NCBI GenBank assembly: GCA_023053545.1
Contig: JAKZAN010000007.1
Location: 10,168,001 to 10,232,000 of the forward strand
From: Lepidurus packardi
Lineage: Eukaryota > Arthropoda > Branchiopoda > Notostraca > Triopsidae
DNA: 64,000 bases
Reading direction: 5' to 3'
Part shown: positions 10,545-21,079 of the stretch, piece after piece
How positions within the stretch are numbered: position 1 is the first letter of the stretch
Layout of the letters: the number at the start of each line of letters is the position of its first letter
The notes under the pieces: generated by a model
Databases searched by the model: none
Told to the model about the DNA's origin: nothing
What the model saw: only the letters and a program-made list of their open reading frames with translations
Translations under genes and position numbers: made by a program

Positions 10545-12952
10545 CTAGGATATAACGCTCTCAGCTTCCAAATTGCTCTCTAAGATAATCTCTATCGGTC
10601 CTCTCGATTCTCGCTCTCTTCTTTTGGCAGCTGGTGGTTCGCACTGCTTATCTCCATTGTTTTCCTTATCAAATTGCTCCAGACGTTTCGTCCCTAACCT
10701 CGAAGGTGTCAAGGGCGCCACGGGTGATGCTTCGATAAGCCACGGATGATCCAAACATTCTTTCACCGTAGGTCGTTCACTAAACGAAATGACACCAAAA
10801 AAAATTACTTTTGGCTCATTTCCATCAATATTTATATTAAATGTACATTATTATTATTATTTATCTGAAATGTATTCATTTTATGCATAGTTTCTTTTCT
10901 TTTTACTCTTATTTACTCACATTTTCTTATCTTACACTTACTACCATGTTAACTTTCATTAAATTTGTGAATTTTTAAGATGATATTTTAAGAAATTTAA
11001 AATTTTTAAGATTATTCTTACCCGGGTTGTACTTTTAAGGTTGCCAGGATAAACTCTTTGGCGGACTCTGAGACATTTTCGAATAAATCGTCGGGTAAAT
11101 CAACTTTGCCCTGGGAAATGTTAAGGAATGTTTCTTGTTTCGTGTCGCCAGCAAATGGAGAATAACCGGACAGCAATACGTAAGCCAACACGCCCACCGA
11201 CCAGATATCGGTCGCTAAAGACACTGGCTCGTAGTTTAATACTTCTGGTGCGACATAGTCAGGCGTCCCTAGAATTTCCCGCACTTCCACATTTCCGGCC
11301 ACGTGCCTGGAAATTCCAAAATCGCACAACTTGACGTCACAACGCGGAAATGGTCCCGTCAACAAAACATTTTGAGGCTATAAAAAAAAGAAACAAAATT
11401 ACTCATCTCACTATCGATATTTCCCGCAAATAATTCAATGTCGCTTTCAATTTTCATATCGATAGCGATTTTATATATGTATCGAATTTGTGTTTCGATA
11501 TCGACTTCATATCGATTTGGGCTTTTATATCGATACAAATCGGGGTGTTATATCGATTTGTATGTCATTGATATCGATATTCGATATCGATATTTCATCG
11601 TAAGTAATTCTTTAAAAAATAAAACTCGTTAAACAATTTAATTTTTTTTTTACTTTCAAATCCAAATGTGCGATATGTCGGTCATGTAAACAGGAAAGCC
11701 CTTCTAATGTTTGCCGCATCATCCGCACAGCATCCGCTTCCTCTAACCGTTCATCTTCATCAATGACGCGCTGTAATTCACCTCCTGTGGCCCTACGAAC
11801 AAAAATAGTTGAATTAAATCATTTCATTAAATCAAAACCGAACTCACATTTCCAGAACGAAGATAATTTCCACCGCGGTCTCGTAGACGTGACGTAATCT
11901 CACAACTCGTTCATGCCCAAAAGTGATGTCCAAAACTGCAGCTTCGTGCAAAATATCCGGGCGTTGATCAGAAGCTCTCCGTCGCTGACGAACATACTTG
12001 GCAGCGTACGCGACTCCTGTTGTCTTATCCACAACTCGCCGAACTACCGCAAATTTCCCTCTGCAATAAAAAAAATGAATAATTAATTCATTCATCTTTT
12101 AAAGAAACATGATAATTTTTCCTTTTCCATCCTTTCTCGCTGCACTTTCCGTCACTTAAGTTGTATATACATCAAAGGATAAAAAAAGGTTAAAAATAAT
12201 GACATTTTATTTTTAAAAAATCTGAAAAATAATGAAAATTTTGTAAAAAAAAATCTTAAAAGTTTAAAAAAATTGTATGAAAATAAACAGTTAAAACGAA
12301 AATCTATGGGGTCAGGAGCCGATAACCTCATAATTCGCGTAGGTGTGAAGCCTGTGAGAGTGAAAAAAGGTTTAAAAAACGAAGGTGCGGTTTCACTGGT
12401 TTCGCCTAGAGGTAAAAACCGTTGATAAAAGAATGCCAAGAAAATCTTTTAACGGTTTGGGTGTTAATAAGTGGCACTCCCACTACCCATATATGTGCTG
12501 GAAGACTTCCAAAAGGTAAAAAAAAGAGTAAAGATGTGTCCTTTTTTTATTATTTTTTATGGATGTGTCCTTACTAGGAACTAAGAACGTGAAACGGTTT
12601 TTCAATTTAAAAAAATAAATAAAAAATAAGTAAATGAAAAGTTCACAAGGACAATAGTAGTGAAAAACGGGTTAAAAAGGAGGAAAATTGGGAGAAAAAA
12701 GGGAAAGAAGGCCACGTTTAGAATGTAAACCTGTAAATGGAAAATCAAGATGATTAAAATAAAGAAAATTAAGATATCTTTACCGCGCAAAAGGTGATTG
12801 TTCTACATCGTAAACTTCTTCAATTGGACCTCTCATAAATAAACTGGAAGTCCTTTCACTTGTTAAGGAAAGTAATCCAGGGAATGTTGGATTTATTAGG
12901 ACCGTTTCTGGTAAATTTGGATGAGCTTTAGATGAACACGAGTTAAACATTG
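10545..12952 (-). CDS. DRAK/STK17-like Ser/Thr kinase (DAPK family)
   Basis: Protein kinase of the death-associated-kinase group. Exons on the minus strand: 12952-12784, 12060-11848, 11792-11654, 11377-11022, 10779-10545, all joining in frame (about 370 residues). Visible: glycine loop RGKFAVVRR, ATP lysine in AAKYV, the basic insert RQRRRAS, alpha-C glutamate in DILHEAAVL, catalytic loop HLDLK (the DAPK-type variant of HRDLK), CDFGISR, GTPDYVAPE and SVGVLAYVLLSGYSPF. The C-terminus after the kinase domain (HPWLIEAS) is a short tail with a KRLEQF...AAKRRERESR basic segment, possibly a nuclear signal. No calmodulin-binding, ankyrin or death domains, so it is DRAK rather than DAPK1. The start codon at 12952 was chosen as the first ATG of the exon that supplies the residues before the glycine loop. 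Confidence 0.85.
11412..11592. promoter_or_regulatory. Cluster of TATCGATA (DRE-type) sites in kinase intron
   Basis: Within 181 bases there are five exact TATCGATA octamers (11412, 11457, 11528, 11572, 11585) plus several TATCGATT/GATATCGA near-matches. TATCGATA is the binding site of the insect factor DREF (DNA replication-related element). The cluster lies in the intron between the HLDLK exon and the DFG exon. It could be an enhancer or a simple ATCGAT-rich satellite; the spacing is irregular. Confidence 0.6.
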
Positions 12953-13732
12953 TTGTGGAACGTTTTTGTACTTTTAATGTTCAAAAATCAATAGAAAGCA
13001 CTGTCACATTTGATTGGAGGTTTTATTTTCAAACTCAACGATTTTAGGAATTAACTGAGGAAGTTTTGAACGTCTTAAACTTGACTAATTAGATCCCATA
13101 ATGTAGATGAAGGGATTGGACGACTTGTGTTTAAACGCTTTCAAATAAAAGCGTAGCAAGCGAGCTGTGTTTACTCGTTCTCACACCTCACCCTTGTTTG
13201 ATGCGTTCAATCTCGGCATCAACAAACCTCGGGGAAGACATAAAGAGAGAAGCAGGCGAACTTGACCGATGAGCTACAACTTTGGTGGCACCTCGAGCGG
13301 CGACTGAAAGAAACTAAAAAACCGCGGTGATTTGAAAAACACGAGAGAACTCGCTATGCCACAATAGGATGGAAGGGGCAGAAATGTTTTGTATAAGAAT
13401 TCAAAGATTTCTTGCAATGTCTATCAGTAAAAAAGTTTCCAATATGAATAATTGAGACAAAAAAAATTAATTTCTTTAGTTCTTTGCTTTGAAATTTGTC
13501 TATTTTTGTCTTGAATATGTGAAACATTTATTCAAAACTTTTTATTTTAATTTTAATTTTATTTAATATTTAAATTTATTCATGCGCGAAGATAAGAAAA
13601 GGGAGAATTTGACAGTAAAGCGTAAGCTTAAACTATTTTTTTAGAAATCAAAACTTAGAATTAGAATTGATAAAAATGAGTTGTTTGATCAACAAACTTG
13701 TATTTACTTATTTTAGCACGCACATAGACCAG
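12953..13732. other. Intergenic between kinase and proline-rich gene
   Basis: Holds the kinase 5' flank and the 3' flank of the clip/proline-rich gene. No TATA-like or coding element that I can defend, apart from AT-rich runs at 13440-13680. Confidence 0.45.
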
Positions 13733-14755
13733 CTAATAGGGCGTACGCGGAGGAGCATAGGAAGATTGAGGTGGGCTATATGATGCAGGCGGTCTTGGAG
13801 GGTAAGAAGGTGGAGCTTGTGACGGGTATTGTGGAGGAGGACTGTAAGGCATTGGAAGGGTTTGGTAAGGCTGTGGAGGTGGGCTATAGGGTCTTGGAGG
13901 AGGGCTATAAGGTTGCATGGGTGGGCTGTACGACTGCGGGGGAGGGCTATATGGTCTAGGACTATATGGCTGCGAGGGAGGGCTATAAGATTGTGGCGGT
14001 GGACTGTAAGGCTGCGGGGGAGGGCTATATGGTCTAGGAGGGCTATAAGGTTGTGGGAGAGGGCTATACGGTCTGGGAGGGGGACTGTATGATTGCGGTG
14101 GTGGTCCATATGGCTGCTGCGGAGGTGGAGAGTACGCTAGCGGACGACCATATTGCATTGGAGGTGGAGCGTAAGGCATCGAAGGTGGAGCGTAAGGCAT
14201 AGAAGGTGGAGCATAGGGCATCGGAGATGGCGGTTGATAAGCCGGTGGGCTTGGTTGAGGTGGTTGATACGGTGGGGTGGCGGGGCTCGCTGGCGGTGGA
14301 GCTTGGCTTGCTTTGGGTGGAGGCGGGGGTGCCGTAGCACCTGAAGGAGGGAGAGCTGAACCACCTGGAATTGACTGACTATCGATAAGCCCCGCCTGTG
14401 CTTGCGTCTGTGCCTGTCCACTACTGTGCTGCTCCGCCACGGGTAAGTTACCAATAGGTGTCGTTTTCCCCAATGCAGCCGGAGATATACCTAAAGCCTT
14501 CAACTCTTCTGGGCTCAAGGAAGCCAGGTCCTCTTGCGTCAGTTCGGGCTGCTGGGAAGGAGGGGGATCTTTAGGACAACAGCGGACTTTCCCGAAGTTA
14601 GCACACGGCGCTAAAATCCCGAAATTCTGAATATCCAATGGATCCTTCCCGTACTCATGCTTCTCGTCTGGACACGTGTCTTCTTTTGAACAAGGACATA
14701 CTTCGTCTTGCGCAGCGACCAATGCCACGCACACCAAAAGAAGCAACAGCTTCAT
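13733..14755 (-). CDS. Secreted clip-domain-like, proline-rich repeat protein
   Basis: 340 residues in one coding exon. Residues 1-16 are a signal peptide (MKLLLLLVCVALVAAQ). Residues about 20-62 hold six cysteines in the order C-P-C...C...C...CC (CPCSKEDTC, LAPC, VRCC) with GILAPCANFGKVRCC. This looks like the clip domains that precede arthropod clip-serine proteases. No protease domain follows. Residues 70-130 are Gln/Ala-rich, and the rest is a Pro/Tyr/Ser repeat built on YSPPPQP and PYAPPSM units. The architecture suggests an extracellular matrix, cuticle or adhesive protein, or a clip-type binding module tethered to an extended stalk. A 5' UTR intron is likely (donor near 14820, acceptor just before the ATG). 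Antisense frames across the repeat are artefacts of its composition. Confidence 0.75.
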   Translation of the reverse strand: MKLLLLLVCVALVAAQDEVCPCSKEDTCPDEKHEYGKDPLDIQNFGILAPCANFGKVRCCPKDPPPSQQPELTQEDLASLSPEELKALGISPAALGKTTPIGNLPVAEQHSSGQAQTQAQAGLIDSQSIPGGSALPPSGATAPPPPPKASQAPPPASPATPPYQPPQPSPPAYQPPSPMPYAPPSMPYAPPSMPYAPPPMQYGRPLAYSPPPQQPYGPPPQSYSPPPRPYSPLPQPYSPPRPYSPPPQPYSPPPQSYSPPSQPYSPRPYSPPPQSYSPPMQPYSPPPRPYSPPPQPYQTLPMPYSPPPQYPSQAPPSYPPRPPASYSPPQSSYAPPRTPY

Positions 14756-14872
14756 GCTAAAATGTTACACAAAATAAATACAAAATTAACTTCAGCCCAA
14801 CTAGTGTTAATTTGTCTTACCTTACTTGACCGACCATAACCCACGATTAACACTGCCCACCTTTACAAGAAC

Positions 14873-14880
14873 CATTTATA
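14873..14880 (-). promoter_or_regulatory. TATA box of clip/proline-rich gene
   Basis: On the minus strand the sequence reads CCTATAAATGG, about 30 bases upstream of the probable first untranslated exon (ending near 14821). Confidence 0.55.
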
Positions 14881-15187
14881 GGGGTCACGGATTTCAACTT
14901 CGGAGAAAGGGTCATACTTAGGTCAATCAGTTTGCTAGGAAGTCGCTTAATCAATCCTGAACGTTCCCCTTTCAAGCCTGCCAGGGAAAGTTCCCACCTG
15001 GGATCTTGTTTACCTTGATAACTTTTACCCAATATGTCAAGCTATCAAATATCGGCTTGGGAATTCTCACTGCGAAATTCCCATCACAACGAGATTAAGT
15101 TTTAATCAGGACAGCATAAAAAGCAGCGTAGGATCTATACACCAAATCAACGATTATTTTTTTTACGAAAACCTGTGCAATTCAGTT

Positions 15188-17452
15188 ATGTTAACAACGT
15201 TAATTATCCTCGCTTTTCTTTGCACCACTTTGGGTAAAGAAATTTAATTACTGCTGCAGTAGTAAATGCAATATCTTAAGTAGTGAAAGTTAATCCATGC
15301 CTGGAATTTGAAAGTGTGAATTTGAATTTGAGTCCTGTTTGAAAGTCCGGTTTGCAAATTCCTTTTCGTTCTATTTGCTCTACAGGGATTTCGTTGCCCA
15401 AAGAAGGTCAAACTGTTTGCTACGATGACTTGGGTTGCTTCACCACAGCCTTTCCGTGGACTTCGACCGACATTCGACCCTTACCTGCCCTTCCCGAGGA
15501 TCCTACTATCATCGCTACCACTTTCCAACTCTTCACCAGGTTAGACATAAAATACACCATAAGCTTGGAAACGCAAGGTTAGAAAGGGAAGTGAAAACAA
15601 CTGAACTCTCTGATGCTGCAGACAGAACGCTGACGCGGGGTACTTGTTACTGGCAGATGAAGCCAATCTGCAAGGCTCACCTTTCGACGGTACCAAGAAA
15701 TCAGTTTTCTTGATCCATGGCTGGACCAATGACGGAAAGCATAGTTGGGTTACATCATCCAGAAAGGATTTGCTAGTACTGGTAAATCACTGCAGAAAAC
15801 CAATTTCTTCTTACTGATCCAAGAGATAATAACTTAGGAGGATATGAATGTCGTGGTCGTGGACTGGTCCGCAGGGGCAGGCTACCCTTACTTGAGAGCT
15901 CTAGCCAACACTCAAGTTGTTGGAGCCGAAATTGCGAAGTACTGCAGTTTCACTTTCTGTGTGTACTTTCTATTAAACCTTGGTTTCATAGACTAGTTCT
16001 GTTTCTGACAGCCCAAACCGCTCAGGAACCAGGTATGGTCCACTTAGTAGGACACAACCTGGCTGCACATGCTGCCAGCTATGCAGGCAACCGCGTACCA
16101 GGACTTGGTCGGATCACGGGTAAGCAATTACATATTAGGGCAGAAATGCATTGAAGAATTTTGTATGAATTTATTACGCATTCCAGGCTTGGATCCTGCG
16201 AGGATCTACTTCGAAGGCGGGGACCCAACGACCTATTTGGATGACAGTGACGCAGTACTAGTTGACGTCATCCACACCGACGCGCCTCACAACAAACACA
16301 TCGGATTAGGATTTGCTTTTTCGACTGGCCATGTGGATTTCTTACCCAACAACGGACTCGCCCAACCGGGTTGTGTTGATACTATCAACGACCTAGTGAA
16401 CTCCGCGGATGACTTGGTCATGTACACCAAACTCAGTGGACCAATCGACGCGTACATCTGCAGTAATATGCGCGCTACAGAGTACTTTGCCGAGTCGATA
16501 AACTCGCTTTGTCCGTTTGTGAGTTACTCCTGCAGTGACTACAACACCTTCTTAGAGTAAGTTAATGCTAAACAAGGGGTACGCACAGAAAATTAAGGGG
16601 ATGTCCATCTGGCGGGGATTTTTAGCAACGGATGTTACTCCACCTGTCGGACAGGCAGATGCCAAGCGATGGGCTACCACGCAGGCCAATACGAAGCTCG
16701 GGGAATCTTCTTTGTGCAAACTGAAAGCACAGATCCTTACTGCGGTAGTTTATTCCATAATGACTACGCTTGATTATTTTGGACATTTGGGTATTGCAGT
16801 TGCGGTTTACAGAGTCTCAATCGAAATTGCCATAGACCAAGGAGCTACTGATGGTACCGTCACGTACATCTTGATCGGCGACTACGGGCAGACCAAAGAA
16901 GCGGTTCTTTACAAGTATTTCTTTTACAAACTTCTAATCTGATTTTAATTTTATCATTTCACTTCACCTTCTTCTTCTTCTTAAGTCTTCAAACTATTCC
17001 AGTTATTCGTCGGTATTAGTGATCTAAACTACATTAATGGAATTGTCTAGGGGGTCAATGCATGGGGGCAATGTGGAGTCAGCAGTAGTAAGCCTATACG
17101 GAAGCGGTCCTTATAGCATTGGGAATATCATTGAGTTGCGTTTGAGATATGAAGATGGCTGGTTCGACCCCAATGTGCTCTACTTAGATGGCGCTAGCGT
17201 CAGCGTAGCTAACTGGACTGTTGAAAACACCGAGTAAGTTTTTGTCTAACCTAAGAGGACTTTTGGTTTTTAATCCTTAATATATTAAATTAAAAATTAA
17301 TTAATTATTGCACTAAAAACTATTTTATTAGATAGTATTTATTTTTATTTTATTAAATAAAAAATAACTAATTGTTGGCTTTGTTTTTCAGTACAACTTT
17401 CGAATCGGCTGAACTTAAGCACGATGTGTACGTTACACTTTATCCGGTGTAA
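15188..17452 (+). CDS. Lipase-family protein with lost catalytic Ser and His (pseudo-lipase)
   Basis: Secreted pancreatic-lipase-fold protein. Exons 15188-15233 (signal peptide), 15386-15539, 15622-15781, 15838-15938, 15992-16119, 16187-16556, 16626-16744, 16800-16914, 17051-17233, 17392-17452; every junction keeps frame. Family landmarks: CYDDLGCF near the mature N-terminus, SVFLIHGW, VVVVDWSAGAGYPYLRA, VVGAEIAKLV, LDPARIYF, VLVDVIHTD, then a cysteine-rich part (GCYSTCRTGRCQAMGY) and a PLAT-like C-terminal beta domain. The nucleophile motif, normally GHSLGAH, reads GHNLAAH, and the catalytic-His motif, normally CxHxR, reads CSNMRA. The acid Asp in LDPA is kept. With Ser and His both replaced by Asn, the protein should not hydrolyse esters by the usual triad; a binding, storage or yolk-protein-like role is an inference. 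An AATAAA lies at about 17510. Confidence 0.85.
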
Positions 17453-17907
17453 CAAGCTTGGAAATTACGATTTTATTTTTCAAGCGACTGCAATTAATTT
17501 TGTGTATAACAATAAAAGATAACACAAATTGGATGTTATTAAGGGCGAAATACAGAATAAAAAATCTTAAGATTGTAAAATGAAGAACAATTGATTAAAC
17601 ACTAACCGTGCTGATTCTGATTTTAGGGGGAAGGGGGTGAAATTGAGGATTTCCTAGATCCGGTATAAGACAGACCTTGCTCTAATGATCTTGAAAAGGA
17701 GGGAATCTGATCTGTATAGACTGTTACGGTCAACAGACAGCGGATAACAATGCAAGCGTGAGACAATTGACAACGCCCTTCTTTAGTCACAACCAGGCAA
17801 GCCAAGGCTAAGAAAAGTGCCTATAAAACGATCAGAAAACGGTGGTCAAATCATCAGTCGCTACTCCTAGCTTCCAACACTAACCAACTCCCTAAATCCA
17901 TTCAACA
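17453..17907. other. Intergenic; promoter of cuticle gene 1
   Basis: Contains the lipase polyadenylation signal (about 17510) and a TATAAAA at 17822-17828, about 80 bases before the cuticle start codon. No other coding sign. Confidence 0.6.
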
Positions 17908-18406
17908 ATGGCTAAATTCCAAGTGAGATTCAACATCCAAAGCCAGGCGTTAATTCGCTAATTTTTAACCAATTTACTCTCATCCTTAGGTTTTCGTCGC
18001 CCTTTTGGCCTTTTCCGCCGCCATGGCCGCCCCCGCCGAAGAGGTGGGGCCCTCTGACGACCAGAAGGCCGAAGAAGGCGCAGCGCTGGTTTACTCCGCT
18101 CCTCAATACCACGGATACTACGACAGCAGCCTCGCGTCCCCTTACGCCTACGCTGCTGCCCCTGCCGTCTTGACTGATCACTACGGTTACGCTACCGGCT
18201 CTAACGTAGTGGCCGCTCCTTACGCGTCCGTCCTTGCCGCTCAACCCTACGTCCACGCCGCTCAGCCGTACGTCAAGTACGCTCCCACCGTCAAAGCTTA
18301 CGCCGCACCCGCTGCCTATGCCTACGCTCCGGCTAGTTACGATTACGCCGCCGCAGCAGTCCATCCTACCAGCTACTCCTACTCTAAAATGCACGGCAGC
18401 TGGTAA
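17908..18406 (+). CDS. Small Ala/Tyr-rich cuticle protein, copy 1
   Basis: Structural cuticle protein of about 139 residues. Exon 1 (17908-17922) encodes only MAKFQ. Exon 2 (18000-18406) completes the signal peptide (VFVALLAFSAAMAAPAE) and the mature chain. The chain is made of short Ala/Tyr/Pro/Val segments (YAYAAAPAV, AQPYVHAAQPYVKYAP, AAPAAYAYAPASY) typical of low-complexity arthropod cuticular proteins; it lacks a Rebers-Riddiford chitin-binding motif. It ends HPTSYSYSK..GSW. GC content is clearly higher than in the surroundings. Paralogues lie at 21080, 38996 and 62927. A TATA box and an AATAAAA (about 18511) frame the gene. Confidence 0.88.
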
Positions 18407-18955
18407 CCGCTCACCCTAAGGACGCTTCACAACAAGTTAACTAATCTCCTGATCGTTTTATCCCTAAATCGTTATCTGTTCACTTTTGGCATTGTTGAAA
18501 ATTCTGAAAAACAATAAAATTTTGTGTTTCAAGAAAATCCAAGTCTTATTCCCAAAATCATTTTTTTTCCACTGTGTTCAGCGTTCATGGTTCAGTAGTT
18601 AATTGTTGTTCATTCCACTGTAAATACTCACAGGGTATGAAAATTTTTAAACCGAGTAGAAGCCATCGACAAGGAAGTTTTCCTTTTTGCCTGAAGGAAG
18701 CGAGTCTATGAAATGCACAGATTTTATTGTTGCTGAGTCACGTTTGGAAAACACGACTGCATCACCGGATACTCGCAATCCCTTTCAGGTAAGATAACGA
18801 TATCGTAGGTATGGTTTGAGGTTGTAAACAAATATCAAGTTTCCAAGGTCTTGAGCCCTGCAGCGCAAATGAACATCCAGTACTCAAATATTCCTACGAA
18901 TCACTTGACGTGAGCTAGTAAGCTTAGAGTTCTAAGTTTCGCAATATACTTTAGA
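18407..18955. other. Intergenic, nothing recognised beyond the poly(A) signal
   Basis: 3' UTR of the cuticle gene (AATAAAA near 18511) and 5' flank of the YWTD gene. No exon or repeat recognised. Confidence 0.5.
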
Positions 18956-20280
18956 ATGTTCGTCAATAAGATAGCCAATATATGCTTCTTGTCCTTATTA
19001 GTAACTTCGCAAGGTTTCAGGTAAGAAAGATGGATTGAAAAAAAAAGAAAGTCAATACATAGAAAGTCAATACATCGATTTTGATTTTTTGGTAATTTTA
19101 CAGTGACCTTGGCTATGTCTGTAATGTCTACTGGGCCGCTTCTACTACAGTCCGAGTCATGGAGTTTAACGGTCTAGCGCTATTGAGTGATCGGAGTCAT
19201 AACATCGGAGATTCGATCGGAGCGATTGCATGGAATCCCTCACTGACCAACCTCATATGGTTTGATTATGTTACGAATGTACACGGCACTGGCTACCTTC
19301 CTTACCTGATGGTACAATTTAGCATTTTACATTTTAACTTTGAGAACTTAAGCTTTGAATTATTTGAAGCAACTCATATTTTATCATAGTTAATTGCTTA
19401 GATTTAACATTCTGTTCTTCCCATGTTTCCTACTGTATCACACGGAAAAGACCATGACGTTTGAAAGTGGATTGCCCCAAATGATATGGAAAACAGCGGG
19501 TACCGTAACAGGATTAAGTATGGATTGGAGTACTGGCAACCTCTATATCGCCACTTCATCTTACATTTATGTCACGAAGTTGTTGTCTTATGGAAACTTT
19601 AAAAGTAAAATTATCTGGTCGGGCGCTTCCATCAAGGACGTGGTAGTTCATCCTGCACGAGGGTACGTGCTTATTACTACTAATGTGTAGCGCTCATGAT
19701 GAATTTCCAGGTATTTATTTTGGACCGAGTTTTCAACTACAATAAGCAGATACGTAATCAAAAGAAGCTGGTTGGATGGCAGTAACACTACAGTAATAGT
19801 ATCGTCGGTACGGGATACTCTAGCCTTGGATTTACGTCAGGATATCCTGTACGTACTGAACGATACTTCAATCGTAGCTACTGATTTAAATGGAGGATCA
19901 CTTCGAGTGATTTCGCCACATTGGGGAAACATTATTAAAGTAACGACTAATAAGAACATAAAATCTATATGGACGGTTAACCTTTGAGGTGTTTTGTTTA
20001 GTTGTACATGGATTCCACGATCCTAGAAATATGGGGCGATGGCCTCGTTGTTGAGTCGTCTAAAACCTTACTTTATGTGGATCCCATTACTGGAATAGCG
20101 CAAGAAGTTATCAAAAACGAAGATGGAAAGTCACGAGATATAAAAGTGTACTGCCCTGAATTAGCCGGTAACGTAACTACGCCGTGTACTAGTTCTAATG
20201 GGGGGTGTGGTGCAGAACAAATTTGCTTGCATACGCCATCTGGCGTAGTTAAATGTCACTCGCACAAATTTTGGCTTTGA
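18956..20280 (+). CDS. Secreted YWTD beta-propeller / EGF protein, copy 1
   Basis: Looks like one LDL-receptor-type YWTD propeller closed by a single EGF-like module, without membrane segment or LDLa repeats. Exons 18956-19020 (signal peptide MFVNKIANICFLSLLVTSQG), 19104-19311, 19451-19662, 19711-19939, 20002-20280; joins keep frame. Propeller blades show NVYWAASTTVRVM, GLSMDWSTGNLYIA, YLFWTEF, WLDGSNTTVI and LALDLRQDILYVL. The end is TPCTSSNGGCGAEQICLHTP, an EGF pattern as found after LRP propellers. A secreted single propeller could be a ligand-binding or inhibitory protein for LRP partners; this is inference. The paralogue at 60813-62266 has the same exon layout and is likewise followed by a cuticle gene. 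The 19451 acceptor was set by comparison with that copy. Confidence 0.78.
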
Positions 20281-20295
20281 AGTACCTTTCCGATT

Positions 20296-20347
20296 ATCGC
20301 TTCTTGGCCTTTTGGCTAAGATCAACGTGTAGTATCTGTTCTTATCA
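20296..20347 (+). ncRNA. U2 snRNA 5'-end fragment (pseudogene)
   Basis: About 52 bases match the highly conserved 5' end of U2 snRNA (ATCGCTTCT.GGCCTTTTGG, then CTAAGATCAA and GTGTAGTATCTGTTCTTATC). This includes the branch-site-pairing GTAGTA. There is one substitution (C to T) and one inserted C, and similarity stops abruptly before the Sm-site half. Most likely a truncated retro-copy, not an expressed U2 gene. It starts 15 bases after the YWTD stop codon. Confidence 0.85.
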
Positions 20348-20993
20348 CCTTTTCGATTTCTTTAATGTGTTCTAAGCTTAATTTAAACAAAGATTAGAAG
20401 TCTACCCTAAATTTGAATGAATAGAAATTCAAAATACAATGCAAATGACTAAATTGCTTTAACTTATTCAAAACACGAGATAAAAAGGAATAAATTGGAT
20501 TGCAATAGACATCTAATGGTGTTAGAAGTAACTTCCATGAACGTAAGTTTTGAAGTTATTTTGTTTTGAAAATTTTAAAACATTTGAATATTTTAGAGCA
20601 CTAACTGTACAATATTTACGTAAATTTAAAATAAAAAAAGACTGAAATAATTTCAAATAATGTCATACAATTTGAATTGTTACAATAAACTGTTAATTTA
20701 AAATGTTAAACGTAAAGTTGCGGTACTTTTAGTTTATTTCAAACTCTGTAGTTCTTCGTTCTCTTCTCAGCAGTTTCACTTTGACATTGAATTCTACAGA
20801 CGGATGTGAAGGATAGTTAGCTTAGATCGTGACAAGGAATTTTTTTAGTATTATTGAGAAAAATGAATGTTACGGATACGGTCGAACGACTACACAGCAA
20901 GGGTTCTGGTCAATGGACCCATTCGCGGCAAGGTATACAACACGACTGACAACGCCCCACACCTTCAATGAATTCAAGGCTAAGAAAAATGCC

Positions 20994-21000
20994 TATAAAA
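20994..21000 (+). promoter_or_regulatory. TATA box of cuticle gene 2
   Basis: GCCTATAAAA, same context as in copies 1 and 3 (TAAGAAAAATGCCTATAAAA), 80 bases before the start codon. Confidence 0.7.
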
Positions 21001-21079
21001 AGATCAGAGAACTGTGTTCCAGTCACCAGTCGCTACTCCTAGCTTCCAGCACCAACCAACTCCCGAAATCCACTCGACA

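Noticed and set aside
13771-14454. Several open frames antisense to or out of frame with the proline-rich gene (Trp/Arg/Gly-rich products)
   Set aside because: They are composition shadows of the YSPPPQP repeat; no signal peptide, splice logic or family match.
18005-18419. Alternative plus- and minus-strand frames over the cuticle genes (Pro/Thr- or Gly/Val-rich)
   Set aside because: Shadows of GC-rich Ala/Tyr codons; the MAKFQ-plus-exon-2 frame has a proper signal peptide and is the one conserved in four copies.
20240-20260. CGCCATCTGGCG words in coding and non-coding DNA (also 38424, 42988, 45640, 62220) as copies of the dispersed repeat
   Set aside because: Shared 8-10 bases only; in coding exons they encode conserved TPS/TPD residues, so chance or codon constraint explains them.
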